In this document: positions 6,627 through 14,415 of the stretch, piece by piece
Numbering within the stretch: the first letter of the stretch is position 1
Layout: each line of letters starts with the position of its first letter
From: an uncultured Bacilli bacterium
GTDB taxonomy: Bacteria; Bacillota_I; Bacilli_A; RF39; UBA660
Direction: 5' to 3'
Assembly (NCBI GenBank): GCA_934086775.1
Contig: CAKOIJ010000017.1
Location: 1-21,534 of the forward strand
DNA: 21,534 nt
The notes under the pieces: generated by a model
What the model was told of the DNA's origin: nothing
Database searches by the model: none
Seen by the model: the letters and a program-made list of their open reading frames with translations, nothing else
Program-made: the position numbers and the translations under genes

Positions 6627-8342
6627 ATGAAGAAAAAAGTAGTATTAATTATTGGTATTATTATATGTACAACTTTAGGAGTATTAGGTTTTATACAAAA
6701 TAAAAATAAACTAAATACTCCTTTAGACAACAAAGAAAATACTAATCAAGATAATGATAACAATAATCAAGAAGAGAATGCAGAAAAGACTTATGAGGCT
6801 AAAAAATATATTGAAGGTTTAGTATTTGAACCAAAATATTCTGTTAACATTTATAGTGATAGCAAAGGAATATATTTAGTAGATAATAGGTATTATAATG
6901 AAAATAAATTTTTTTATACTCTTAAAGATAATAAAATAGTTAGCACTGAAAAATTTACTTCAGGTAATAAGGATTATTTTTGCAATGATGATGGTTGCAA
7001 ATTTAGTCCACTTAAAGTAAATGAGGGATTTACGACAAAAACTTATGGTTATCTTCGCTATTCTAGTGGAGAAAACTTTGTGGCCGCTAATAAAGGCGAA
7101 CGCGGAGTTGGAGTACTTACAAAAAAAGGAGACATTGTTTTAGATTATTTATACGATGAAATAGGTGATAATAATTTTTTAAGAGATGATGAGTATTTTT
7201 TTGTTAAAAAAGGTAAAAAAACAGGAGTTGCAAATGTACAACGAGGAATTGTTCTTGATACCGAATTTGATATAATCTATGATAACAAAATTTATAAATT
7301 AGATGATAAATACTACTTTTTTTTAAGTAAAAAAGGTGAAAAATATTTATATAATTCCGATGGTAAATTAGTATATGAATTTAAAGATTATTACGAATAT
7401 TCTTTTGCTAAATATTATGATAATTTTATTATTATGAATATAGAAAATGAAATTATCAAATCACTTGATTTTTACGATAAAAATTTTAAACATATAAAGA
7501 ATGAAAATTTAGAACAATATAATATTAAGTATTCTGATGTAACTGAAAGTAAATATGCATCTGATAGTTATGAATTAAAACATACTTCAATTTTAAATTT
7601 ATTTCCTTATCAAGAAGTTGTAAACGTTTTTCCTTTAAAAGATAATAAGGCTTTAGTTATTGACAAAGATTTAAATATAAAACAAATTGAAAATTTATTT
7701 AGTGATTTAGGAAGATTTTATGAAAAAACGTATTTTTATTCAGAATATTATTATGTTACTTATAATGGTGAAGAAGATAATATAACTTATAATATTTATT
7801 CTTCTAAAGGTGAATTAATAGTTAATAATTTGTTTAAAGTGCATTTTATATTCCCGTCAGGTGATAACGAATATGGTGATGGTAGTTTGGTTATATGTAA
7901 AGAAGATACTAAATGTGCTGTTATGAACAAATATGGTAAAATAATAACTGACTATAAGTATAGTAATTGGGATGAATATGATAATGATATTGTTATATTA
8001 ACAAATGACAACGAAACATACATCTATTCTATGAATGATAAGATAAAGGATAGAACTTGTAATATAAAAATAAGTGGTTCAATGAGGTACATAAGCAACG
8101 ATTGCTTAAAAATATATGATGTTCTTTATGATAGTAATTGTGAAAAAATAGGTGAAGGTTATTCATATATTCTTGATAGATATAATGATATATTATTCGT
8201 AGAAAAAGAGGATGGAACTTTGTTAGTTATAAAAAACAAAGAAACAGTTTATAAAAGTGATGCAAAAGTTGGTAACACTAAAATTATAGATAATAAATTT
8301 TTCTTTATAATGAATAATTCTTTATACTATATAGAACTATAG
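6627..8342 (+). CDS. WG-repeat-like membrane-anchored protein, copy 1
   Basis: Protein of 571 residues of unknown function. A single N-terminal hydrophobic segment (4-23) is followed by an Asn/Glu-rich linker (25-55), so the bulk is likely extracytoplasmic. C14 in IIIC lacks a proper lipobox, so I call it an anchor, not a lipoprotein. Beta-strand units resembling WG/KWG repeats are visible as VGVLTKKGDIVLDYLYDEI (161-179), TGVANVQRGIVLDTEFDII (199-217) and KCAVMNKYGKIITDYKYSN near 430-450. Such repeats form beta-propeller-like scaffolds of uncertain role. Composition is rich in Tyr, Asp, Asn and Lys. AGGAGAGG lies just before the ATG. It is the upstream member of a tandem paralogous pair, with 15 bases to the next gene, hence probably one operon. 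Confidence 0.75.
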   Translation: MKKKVVLIIGIIICTTLGVLGFIQNKNKLNTPLDNKENTNQDNDNNNQEENAEKTYEAKKYIEGLVFEPKYSVNIYSDSKGIYLVDNRYYNENKFFYTLKDNKIVSTEKFTSGNKDYFCNDDGCKFSPLKVNEGFTTKTYGYLRYSSGENFVAANKGERGVGVLTKKGDIVLDYLYDEIGDNNFLRDDEYFFVKKGKKTGVANVQRGIVLDTEFDIIYDNKIYKLDDKYYFFLSKKGEKYLYNSDGKLVYEFKDYYEYSFAKYYDNFIIMNIENEIIKSLDFYDKNFKHIKNENLEQYNIKYSDVTESKYASDSYELKHTSILNLFPYQEVVNVFPLKDNKALVIDKDLNIKQIENLFSDLGRFYEKTYFYSEYYYVTYNGEEDNITYNIYSSKGELIVNNLFKVHFIFPSGDNEYGDGSLVICKEDTKCAVMNKYGKIITDYKYSNWDEYDNDIVILTNDNETYIYSMNDKIKDRTCNIKISGSMRYISNDCLKIYDVLYDSNCEKIGEGYSYILDRYNDILFVEKEDGTLLVIKNKETVYKSDAKVGNTKIIDNKFFFIMNNSLYYIEL

Positions 8343-8357
8343 GTTTTGGAGGTTAAA

Positions 8358-10259
8358 ATGGAAGAAGAAAAAAAACAAAGTACATGTCCAAAGTGTGATA
8401 ATTTAATCACTGATGACAACAAAAAATGTCCTAATTGTGGTTATAGATTAAATAAAGGAAGTAAACTATTGAGTATTTTAATTATCTTTGTTTTGATTTT
8501 ACTTGCAATAAGCATTTATTTTATTTATCTAAAGGGTCAAAATAAGGAAGATACAAGCTATGGTAAAAAATATGATGGTAAAGATATTCAAATAGATAAT
8601 AATACTAGTGATACTAAATATGTATTAAGAAAGTATACAGATTATCCTTTTTCAATAGATAAAAATAGTAAAATCTTTGGTAATGGAGAATATTTATTAC
8701 TCGAAGGTACGTTTCTAAAAAAATATTATTATTTAAAAAATTATAAATATCTTGATGTTATAACCGGATCAAGGCTAAGTAGCATTACCACTGATAACTA
8801 TTTATTTTACTATCCTGCAATTGTTAATTATGATACACGAGAAAGTTATTTCACAAATTTTTTAAATAAAGGTTTTTCTGCAGATACTTTCTATGATGTC
8901 ATTATATTTTCTGAGGAATACTTTGCTTCAAGAAAGGATAATAAAGATGGAAAATATGGGGTGCTTAATAAAGATGGTTCAATAATTTTAGATTATGAAT
9001 ATGATAATATTTTCTTTGAATGTGATAAAAAAAACATTAAAAGACCTGAATATTTTTACATAGAAAAAAATGATAAAGTTGGGATAGCAAGTAAAAATGG
9101 AAAAATAATAATTGAACCAATTTATGAATATTCAAGTGATTTTAATATAACTCTTGATTTAAATAATAATTATTATTTTACCTTATTAAATGGAGATAAT
9201 TATTATATATTTAATGAAGAAGGTAAGAAAATATTTGAATTTAAAAAAGATAATATAATTAGATTTAATTATACTTTAAATAAATTTGAAAGAATTAATG
9301 TTATCAACAATATAATTGATAATATAGAATTTTATGATGCAGATGGTAAATTAATTAAAAAAATTGATCTAACTGAATATAAATTAGTGCCAAACGAAAG
9401 GTTATCTTCAGTTAATGATGTTCTATATACTACTTCGTTTTTAGAGCAAAACGATTATTGGTTAGAACTTAATTTGCACACTAAAAATATTTTGTTATTA
9501 AACGCAAAAGAAGGGATAATAATCGATAATGATCTAAATGTTAGAAAGGTAGATAACGTATATTATACTAGCGGTGATGTGCTTGAAAATTGGTACCGTA
9601 TAACTGATAAGTTCTATATTACATATTCTAACAGAAAGTATAGTGTTTATACAATAGATGGTAAATTACTTGCAGATAACATTAGTAAATTATATACATT
9701 GGGATCATTTGATTATGTCTTGTGTAAGGATTATGATACTAAATGCGCTTTACTAAATCGTGAAGGTGATTTTGTAACGGATTTTACTTATGATTATATA
9801 TTAACTCAAGTAGAGTATTCATATGGAACAACGGACTTAGTATTAAAAAATGATAATAATTATATTCTTTATATGTCACCCAGGTATCCACATGGAAAAT
9901 ATAAAAAATTAATGTGCAAGAGTGAGTTAAATGGTACTTTATATAAATATACAGATAAGAATTTTATAATGAAAAATGATGATGGTTCTTATACTTTTTA
10001 TGATTATGATTGTAATGAAATAGTTCAAAAGAAATATAATAGCATTGAAATTACTGACTCTGGCATTATAGTTGCAAGTCTAGCTGAGAGTGAGAGTGAC
10101 TACTCTAATATTTTTAAATATGACATTATTATTGATAATAAAATAGTAAAATATAAAAATGAAAATTATGCAAAATTAAATAATTTTATAGGGGAAGCAA
10201 ATAATATGTTATTCTTTGATTCACATGATATTCTCTACTACATTTATCTAGGTGTCTGA
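8358..10259 (+). CDS. Zinc-ribbon, single-TM, WG-repeat-like protein, copy 2
   Basis: Protein of 633 residues. A cytoplasmic N-terminal zinc ribbon has two CxxC knuckles (C10-P-K-C13 and C24-P-N-C27), followed by one membrane helix (about 36-57) and a large outside region. That region has WG-like units KYGVLNKDGSIILDYEYDNI (from about 198), KVGIASKNGKIIIEP (from about 240) and KCALLNREGDFVTDFTYDYI (from about 462). The outside part is paralogous to the preceding gene: matching order of motifs such as NIEFYDADGK versus SLDFYDKNFK, and TKCALLN versus TKCAVMN. Only this copy carries the zinc ribbon. A TTG at 8346 is inside the GGAGG (8348-8352), so the ATG at 8358 is the start. It ends in TGA, the only gene here to do so. 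Function unknown; the zinc ribbon could mediate cytoplasmic protein contacts. Confidence 0.75.
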   Translation: MEEEKKQSTCPKCDNLITDDNKKCPNCGYRLNKGSKLLSILIIFVLILLAISIYFIYLKGQNKEDTSYGKKYDGKDIQIDNNTSDTKYVLRKYTDYPFSIDKNSKIFGNGEYLLLEGTFLKKYYYLKNYKYLDVITGSRLSSITTDNYLFYYPAIVNYDTRESYFTNFLNKGFSADTFYDVIIFSEEYFASRKDNKDGKYGVLNKDGSIILDYEYDNIFFECDKKNIKRPEYFYIEKNDKVGIASKNGKIIIEPIYEYSSDFNITLDLNNNYYFTLLNGDNYYIFNEEGKKIFEFKKDNIIRFNYTLNKFERINVINNIIDNIEFYDADGKLIKKIDLTEYKLVPNERLSSVNDVLYTTSFLEQNDYWLELNLHTKNILLLNAKEGIIIDNDLNVRKVDNVYYTSGDVLENWYRITDKFYITYSNRKYSVYTIDGKLLADNISKLYTLGSFDYVLCKDYDTKCALLNREGDFVTDFTYDYILTQVEYSYGTTDLVLKNDNNYILYMSPRYPHGKYKKLMCKSELNGTLYKYTDKNFIMKNDDGSYTFYDYDCNEIVQKKYNSIEITDSGIIVASLAESESDYSNIFKYDIIIDNKIVKYKNENYAKLNNFIGEANNMLFFDSHDILYYIYLGV

Positions 10260-10292
10260 TTTTAACAAAAATTTTGGTAAAGTTATAAACAT

Positions 10293-10319
10293 TAAAAGTG
10301 CGTTTTAGCACTTTTATTA
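10293..10319 (+). terminator. Intrinsic terminator after the WG-repeat pair
   Basis: Stem TAAAAGTGC (10293-10301) pairs with GCACTTTTA (10308-10316) around a six-base loop. The T-run is built into the right arm. It would close the operon beginning at 6627. Confidence 0.65.
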
Positions 10320-10331
10320 TGTTCAGATACA

Positions 10332-10340
10332 TGATACAAT
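10332..10340 (+). promoter_or_regulatory. Extended -10 promoter element
   Basis: TGATACAAT is an extended -10 (TG-N-TACAAT at 10335-10340); no good -35 lies at 17 bases. Transcription would start near 10347, right at the AGGAGG, giving a leader of only about ten bases. Confidence 0.45.
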
Positions 10341-10356
10341 GTTAGTAGGAGGACTT

Positions 10357-11232
10357 ATGACTTTAGTAATAATGGCTGCTGGAATGGGTAGCAGGTTTGG
10401 TGGTTTAAAACAAATTGAACCAGTTGGACCAAATGGAGAATTCATAATAGATTATTCTATTTATGATGCAAAAAGAAGTGGTTTTGATAAAATAGTTTTC
10501 ATAATTAAGGAAGAAAATTATGAGGTGTTTAAAGAAACAATTGGAAAGAGAGTAGAAGGAAAAATAAAGGTCGACTATGTTTTTCAAAATAATTTAAATG
10601 TACCTATAGAAATTCCTAAGGAAAGAGTAAAACCTTTAGGAACAGGACATGCAATATTATGTTGTAAAGGTCTAGTAAATGAAAACTTTGCAGTAATAAA
10701 TGCAGATGATTTTTATGGCTATAATGCATATAAGGTATTGGCAGAAAACTTAAGAAAAACAAAAGATGAGTTTTTAATGGTAAGTTACTTACTTGGTCAA
10801 ACATTAACTAAAAGCGGAAAAGTTAAAAGAGGAGTATGCCATAAAAATGGTGAGTATTTAACTGATATAACAGAAAGTGAAGTAATAGAAGAAAATGGTA
10901 AATTAGTAGGAACTGAACTTGAAACTGGAAAAGAAATAAATGTAGATAAAAATACATTAGTGTCTATGAATATGTTTGGTTTTACTCCAAAGATATTTGA
11001 ATTACTTGAAAAGAACTTTAAAGACTTTTTGTTAACTCATGATATTATGAAAAGTGAATATTTAATACCTTCGGAATTATCTAAATATATTAAAGAAGGG
11101 TTAGTAGATCTTAAGGTACTTGAAACAGATTCTAAATGGTTTGGAATAACATATAAAGAAGATAAAGAGGAATTTACTGAAGAAATAAACAAACTAGTAA
11201 AAAAAGGTATATATCCAACAAAACTATGGTAA
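10357..11232 (+). CDS. Sugar-phosphate nucleotidyltransferase (NTP_transferase family)
   Basis: Cytoplasmic enzyme of 291 residues predicted to transfer an NMP group to a sugar phosphate, making an NDP-sugar for glycan or envelope synthesis. The nucleotide-binding signature is at residues 4-19 (VIMAAGMGSRFGGLKQ), and the metal-binding NADDFYG motif lies at 115-121 with D117/D118. GTGHAILCC (95-103) fits the substrate loop. The exact sugar and nucleotide cannot be assigned; it is not a close match to the RmlA or GalU patterns I know. An in-frame ATG at 10339 exists, but AGGAGG (10347-10352) stands directly before ATG 10357, and MTLVIMAAGMG is the family's usual N-terminus. It is monocistronic: preceded by a terminator and an extended -10, and followed by a terminator overlapping its stop codon. 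Confidence 0.85.
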   Translation: MTLVIMAAGMGSRFGGLKQIEPVGPNGEFIIDYSIYDAKRSGFDKIVFIIKEENYEVFKETIGKRVEGKIKVDYVFQNNLNVPIEIPKERVKPLGTGHAILCCKGLVNENFAVINADDFYGYNAYKVLAENLRKTKDEFLMVSYLLGQTLTKSGKVKRGVCHKNGEYLTDITESEVIEENGKLVGTELETGKEINVDKNTLVSMNMFGFTPKIFELLEKNFKDFLLTHDIMKSEYLIPSELSKYIKEGLVDLKVLETDSKWFGITYKEDKEEFTEEINKLVKKGIYPTKLW

Positions 11233-11247
11233 AAATATACCTTTTTT
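11199..11247 (+). terminator. Terminator embedded in the 3' end of the nucleotidyltransferase gene
   Basis: AAAAAAGGTATAT (11200-11212) pairs perfectly with ATATACCTTTTTT (11235-11247). The loop holds the last codons and the TAA. The 13-bp stem ends in T6. Confidence 0.7.
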
Positions 11248-11250
11248 CAT

Positions 11251-11279
11251 TTGACTAACATACTATCATGTAGTATCAT
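11251..11279 (+). promoter_or_regulatory. Promoter and palindromic operator of the ABC exporter operon
   Basis: TTGACT (11251-11256) and TATCAT (11274-11279) are spaced by 17 bases. The spacer carries an inverted repeat ATACTA-N5-TAGTAT (11260-11265 and 11271-11276) that overlaps the -10 box, a classic position for a repressor. This suggests inducible expression of the exporter; the regulator is unknown. Confidence 0.65.
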
Positions 11280-11329
11280 AATAATATAAAATTTTATGTA
11301 AAGAATATATTTAATAATATGGAGGCAAT

Positions 11330-13669
11330 ATGTTAGAATTAAGAAATATTAAAAAGAATTATAAAACAGGTGAATTTATCCAACATGCTTTGAAGGGTAT
11401 AAGTTTAACTTTTGATAGAAATGAATTTGTGTGTATTTTAGGAGCATCCGGAAGTGGAAAGACAACTTTACTAAATATAATTGGAGGACTTGATAGATAT
11501 GATTCAGGTGATTTAATTATTAATAATATGAGTACTAAAAAGTTTAATGATGTTTTATGGGATGCATATAGAAATAATTGTATTGGCTTTATATTCCAAA
11601 GTTATAATTTAATAAATCATTTATCTGTACTAGAAAATGTTGAAATGAGTTTAACTTTAAGTGGGTCAAGTGATAAAAAAGAGAAAGCACTGAATGCACT
11701 TGAAAAAGTTGGTTTAAAAGACCATGCTTATAAAAAACCTAATCAACTTAGTGGTGGTCAAATGCAAAGAGTTGCAATTGCAAGAGCAATAGTAAATGAT
11801 CCTGAAGTTATTTTAGCTGATGAACCAACAGGAGCTTTGGATACCGCAACTAGTAAGCAAATAATGGAACTTATAAAGGAAATATCTAAAGAAAAATTGG
11901 TTATAATGGTAACACATAATCCATCATTAGCAGAAGAATATGCAACAAGGATAATTGAAATAAGTGATGGAGAAGTAATAAATGACAGTTTGCCAAAACA
12001 AAAAAATAAAGAAAAAACTGAAATGGAAATAAGAAAAACTAAGATGAATTTTATAACAGCTTTGAAATTAAGTTTTAATAATATCAAAACTAAGAAAGGA
12101 AGAACTTTTTTAACCGCGTTTGCTTCTAGTATTGGAATTATAGGTATTTCAATAATATTGAGTTTATCGAATGGTTTTGATAAGCAAGTAGATATATATC
12201 AAAAAAATACATTAAGTAATTTTCCCATTACAATAAGTAAAAATATGGTAACAATGGATGAAAAACAAATGGAAGATATAATGGGTAATATGATGCCTGG
12301 AAAAGGAGATTATCCTACACAAAAAGTTATTTATCCATTTGATATAAAATCTTTAAACATGATGCATGATAATAAGATTACTAAAGAGTTTATAGAATAT
12401 ATAGAAAAATTAGATGGTAAGTTATTAAGTGGAATTAGTTTTACTAGAATAACCAATATGAACTTATTAATAAAAAATAATGATGTAGTAAGTAATGTGA
12501 CTACAAGTGATTTAAATATGGGTACTATTCCTAAGGAATTAGAAAAAGAAGATTTTGTAAAAGAAGCTTTTGATTTACTGGGTGGTTCTTATCCAAAGGA
12601 AATAACTGATCTTTTATTAGTAGTAGACTCTAAAAACAGAGTAGATACTAAAATATTAAAAGCACTAGGACTTACTAATAAAGATAAAATATCATTTGAA
12701 GAAGTAATTGGTAAAGAAATTAAATTAATATTTAATAATGAATATTACTCTAAGTATTTAAATATGTATTTACCAAATGTAGATTTTAAAAATACTTACA
12801 ATAATAAGAATAATTTAACTTTAAAAATCGTGGGAATTGTAAGAGCAAAGGAAGATAATTATCTAGGACAAATAGCAACAAGTATGAATAGTATAGGTAA
12901 TATGACTGATACAAGTAGTATGATGAGTACAAATAATATTGGCTCAGTATTATATAAAAATGACTTAGTAGAAAAAGTTATTGAAATAAATAAAGAGAGC
13001 GATATTGTTAATTCTCAAAAAATGTTAGATTATAGTATATTTACTGGAGAGAAATTAGATGAAGAACAGAAAAATAATACATTAGTTTATTTAGGTAGTA
13101 AAGATGAACCATTTATGATTAATATATATCCTAAAGACTTTGAAAGTAAGGATAAAATCATAGAATATTTGGATGAATATAATAAAGATAAAAACGAAAG
13201 TGATAAAATAGTTTATAACGATTTAGCAAGTACATTTATAAGCTTTGGTTCTAAAATTATGGATGCAATTACTATAGTTCTTATAGCTTTTAGTGCTGTA
13301 TCTCTTGTTGTTAGTTCTATTATGATTGGAATTATTACTTATATTAGTGTTCTAGAAAGAACAAAAGAGATAGGAGTATTAAGAAGTTTAGGCGCTAGAA
13401 AAAAAGATGTGAGTCGTGTATTTAATGCAGAGACATTTATTGTCGGTATATTAAGCGGATTTATAGGTGTTTTAATAGCAAGATTACTTGTATTTCCGAT
13501 AAATATAATTTTAAAAGATTTAACAGGACTTAATAATGTAGCAGTGTTAGATCCTGTGCATGCTTTATTGTTAATTGTAATTAGCACAATATTAACTTTA
13601 ATAGGTGGTGCTATACCTGCAAAAATGGCAAGTAAGAAAGATCCTGTTGAAGCATTAAGAACAGAATAG
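11330..13669 (+). CDS. MacB-like ABC transporter, fused ATPase and FtsX-type permease
   Basis: A 779-residue half-transporter with an N-terminal ATPase and a C-terminal MacB/FtsX permease, expected to dimerise and use ATP to drive export or mechanotransmission at the membrane. ATPase motifs: Walker A GASGSGKT (38-45), Q-loop Q90, signature LSGGQ (140-144), Walker B ILADE (161-165) and H-loop H196. The permease has a first helix at about 258-282, a large outside domain (about 285-640, Met/Asn/Asp-rich), then three helices near 645-668, 700-722 and 745-767. The intracellular loop ERTKEIGVLRSLGA and the ending PAKMASKKDPVEALRTE are typical of the family. Substrates in relatives include peptides, antibiotics and lipoproteins; none can be assigned here. 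GGAGG (11321-11325) precedes the ATG. It is translationally close to the downstream membrane protein, with 11 bases between them. Confidence 0.93.
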   Translation: MLELRNIKKNYKTGEFIQHALKGISLTFDRNEFVCILGASGSGKTTLLNIIGGLDRYDSGDLIINNMSTKKFNDVLWDAYRNNCIGFIFQSYNLINHLSVLENVEMSLTLSGSSDKKEKALNALEKVGLKDHAYKKPNQLSGGQMQRVAIARAIVNDPEVILADEPTGALDTATSKQIMELIKEISKEKLVIMVTHNPSLAEEYATRIIEISDGEVINDSLPKQKNKEKTEMEIRKTKMNFITALKLSFNNIKTKKGRTFLTAFASSIGIIGISIILSLSNGFDKQVDIYQKNTLSNFPITISKNMVTMDEKQMEDIMGNMMPGKGDYPTQKVIYPFDIKSLNMMHDNKITKEFIEYIEKLDGKLLSGISFTRITNMNLLIKNNDVVSNVTTSDLNMGTIPKELEKEDFVKEAFDLLGGSYPKEITDLLLVVDSKNRVDTKILKALGLTNKDKISFEEVIGKEIKLIFNNEYYSKYLNMYLPNVDFKNTYNNKNNLTLKIVGIVRAKEDNYLGQIATSMNSIGNMTDTSSMMSTNNIGSVLYKNDLVEKVIEINKESDIVNSQKMLDYSIFTGEKLDEEQKNNTLVYLGSKDEPFMINIYPKDFESKDKIIEYLDEYNKDKNESDKIVYNDLASTFISFGSKIMDAITIVLIAFSAVSLVVSSIMIGIITYISVLERTKEIGVLRSLGARKKDVSRVFNAETFIVGILSGFIGVLIARLLVFPINIILKDLTGLNNVAVLDPVHALLLIVISTILTLIGGAIPAKMASKKDPVEALRTE

Positions 13670-13680
13670 GAGGAATATTT

Positions 13681-14352
13681 ATGCATAAAATATTTATATA
13701 TATATCTTTATTTTTGATATACTCTTTTATTGGGTGGTTGACAGAAGTTAGTGCATTTCTTATTAGTGATAAGAAATTTGTTAACCGAGGTTTTATGGTT
13801 GGACCTGTAGTACCTATTTATGGAACTGGAGGAATATTAATAACTTTATTTCTAACAAGATATTATAATGAACCAGTAACTTTGTTTTGTATGGCAGTAA
13901 TTGTGTGTTCATTACTAGAATATTTTACTAGTTACTTAATGGAAAAACTATTTAAAACAAGATGGTGGGATTATTCAAATAAAAAGTATAATATTAATGG
14001 AAGAATTTGTCTTAATAATTTAATTTTATTTGGAATAATGGGGTTAATAATGATATATTTAGTAAATCCATTTTTAATAAATATGCTTGAAAAAATTGAC
14101 CCATTGGTATTAAAAATAATTATTAGTATATTACTAATAATATTCTTAACAGATTTATTCTTATCACTAAGTATAATAAGTAAAATTAAAAATGTTGGTA
14201 AAACAGTACTTAAAGATAGTACAGAAGAAATAAGCGCTAAAGTAAAAGAAGTATTATTATCTAAAGGTAAATTAACTAGAAGATTTGCAAAAGCATTTCC
14301 TAACTTTAGAGTTAATGTTAATAGTTATTTAAAGAGTAAGAAAAATGGTTAA
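13681..14352 (+). CDS. Putative ABC transporter permease family membrane protein (PF06541-like)
   Basis: Integral membrane protein of 223 residues with about five hydrophobic segments (roughly 4-22, 35-58, 62-82, 108-128 and 140-163) and a basic cytoplasmic tail (165-223). The motifs SFIGWLTEV (16-24), NRGFMVGPVVPIYG (38-51), LEYFTSYLMEKLF and RWWDYS belong to the family often labelled putative ABC transporter permease (CmpB-like). The biochemical role of that family is not established as far as I know. Its AGGAGG overlaps the stop codon of the MacB-like gene, so the two are translationally coupled and probably work together or share regulation. A terminator overlaps its own stop codon. Confidence 0.85.
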   Translation: MHKIFIYISLFLIYSFIGWLTEVSAFLISDKKFVNRGFMVGPVVPIYGTGGILITLFLTRYYNEPVTLFCMAVIVCSLLEYFTSYLMEKLFKTRWWDYSNKKYNINGRICLNNLILFGIMGLIMIYLVNPFLINMLEKIDPLVLKIIISILLIIFLTDLFLSLSIISKIKNVGKTVLKDSTEEISAKVKEVLLSKGKLTRRFAKAFPNFRVNVNSYLKSKKNG

Positions 14353-14370
14353 ATTTTAACCTTTTTTCTT
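14341..14370 (+). terminator. Intrinsic terminator closing the ABC exporter operon
   Basis: GGTTAA (14347-14352) pairs with TTAACC (14356-14361), extended by A5 and T6 tracts. The gene's TAA stop lies inside the left arm. The T-run is at 14362-14367. Confidence 0.7.
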
Positions 14371-14384
14371 TTGGAAAAAAATAG

Positions 14385-14390
14385 TATAAT
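14385..14390 (+). promoter_or_regulatory. Consensus -10 box upstream of nifJ
   Basis: A perfect TATAAT lies 25 bases before the GTG start. The -35 position (14362-14367) is a T6 run, part of the preceding terminator, so promoter and terminator overlap. Confidence 0.5.
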
Positions 14391-14415
14391 ATTATCATAA
14401 GGAAGAGTGATATAA

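Noticed and set aside
201..10259. Possible alternative genetic code (TGA = Trp), suggested by the TGA in the 201-383 frame and by rare TGA stops
   Set aside because: All clear genes use TGG for Trp and contain no internal TGA, and the gene ending at 10259 uses TGA as a plausible stop. A code-4 genome this AT-rich would be full of in-frame TGA.
11758..13686. Minus-strand frames of 109 and 115 codons under the ABC exporter
   Set aside because: Antisense shadows of a well-supported gene; no family features or start signals.
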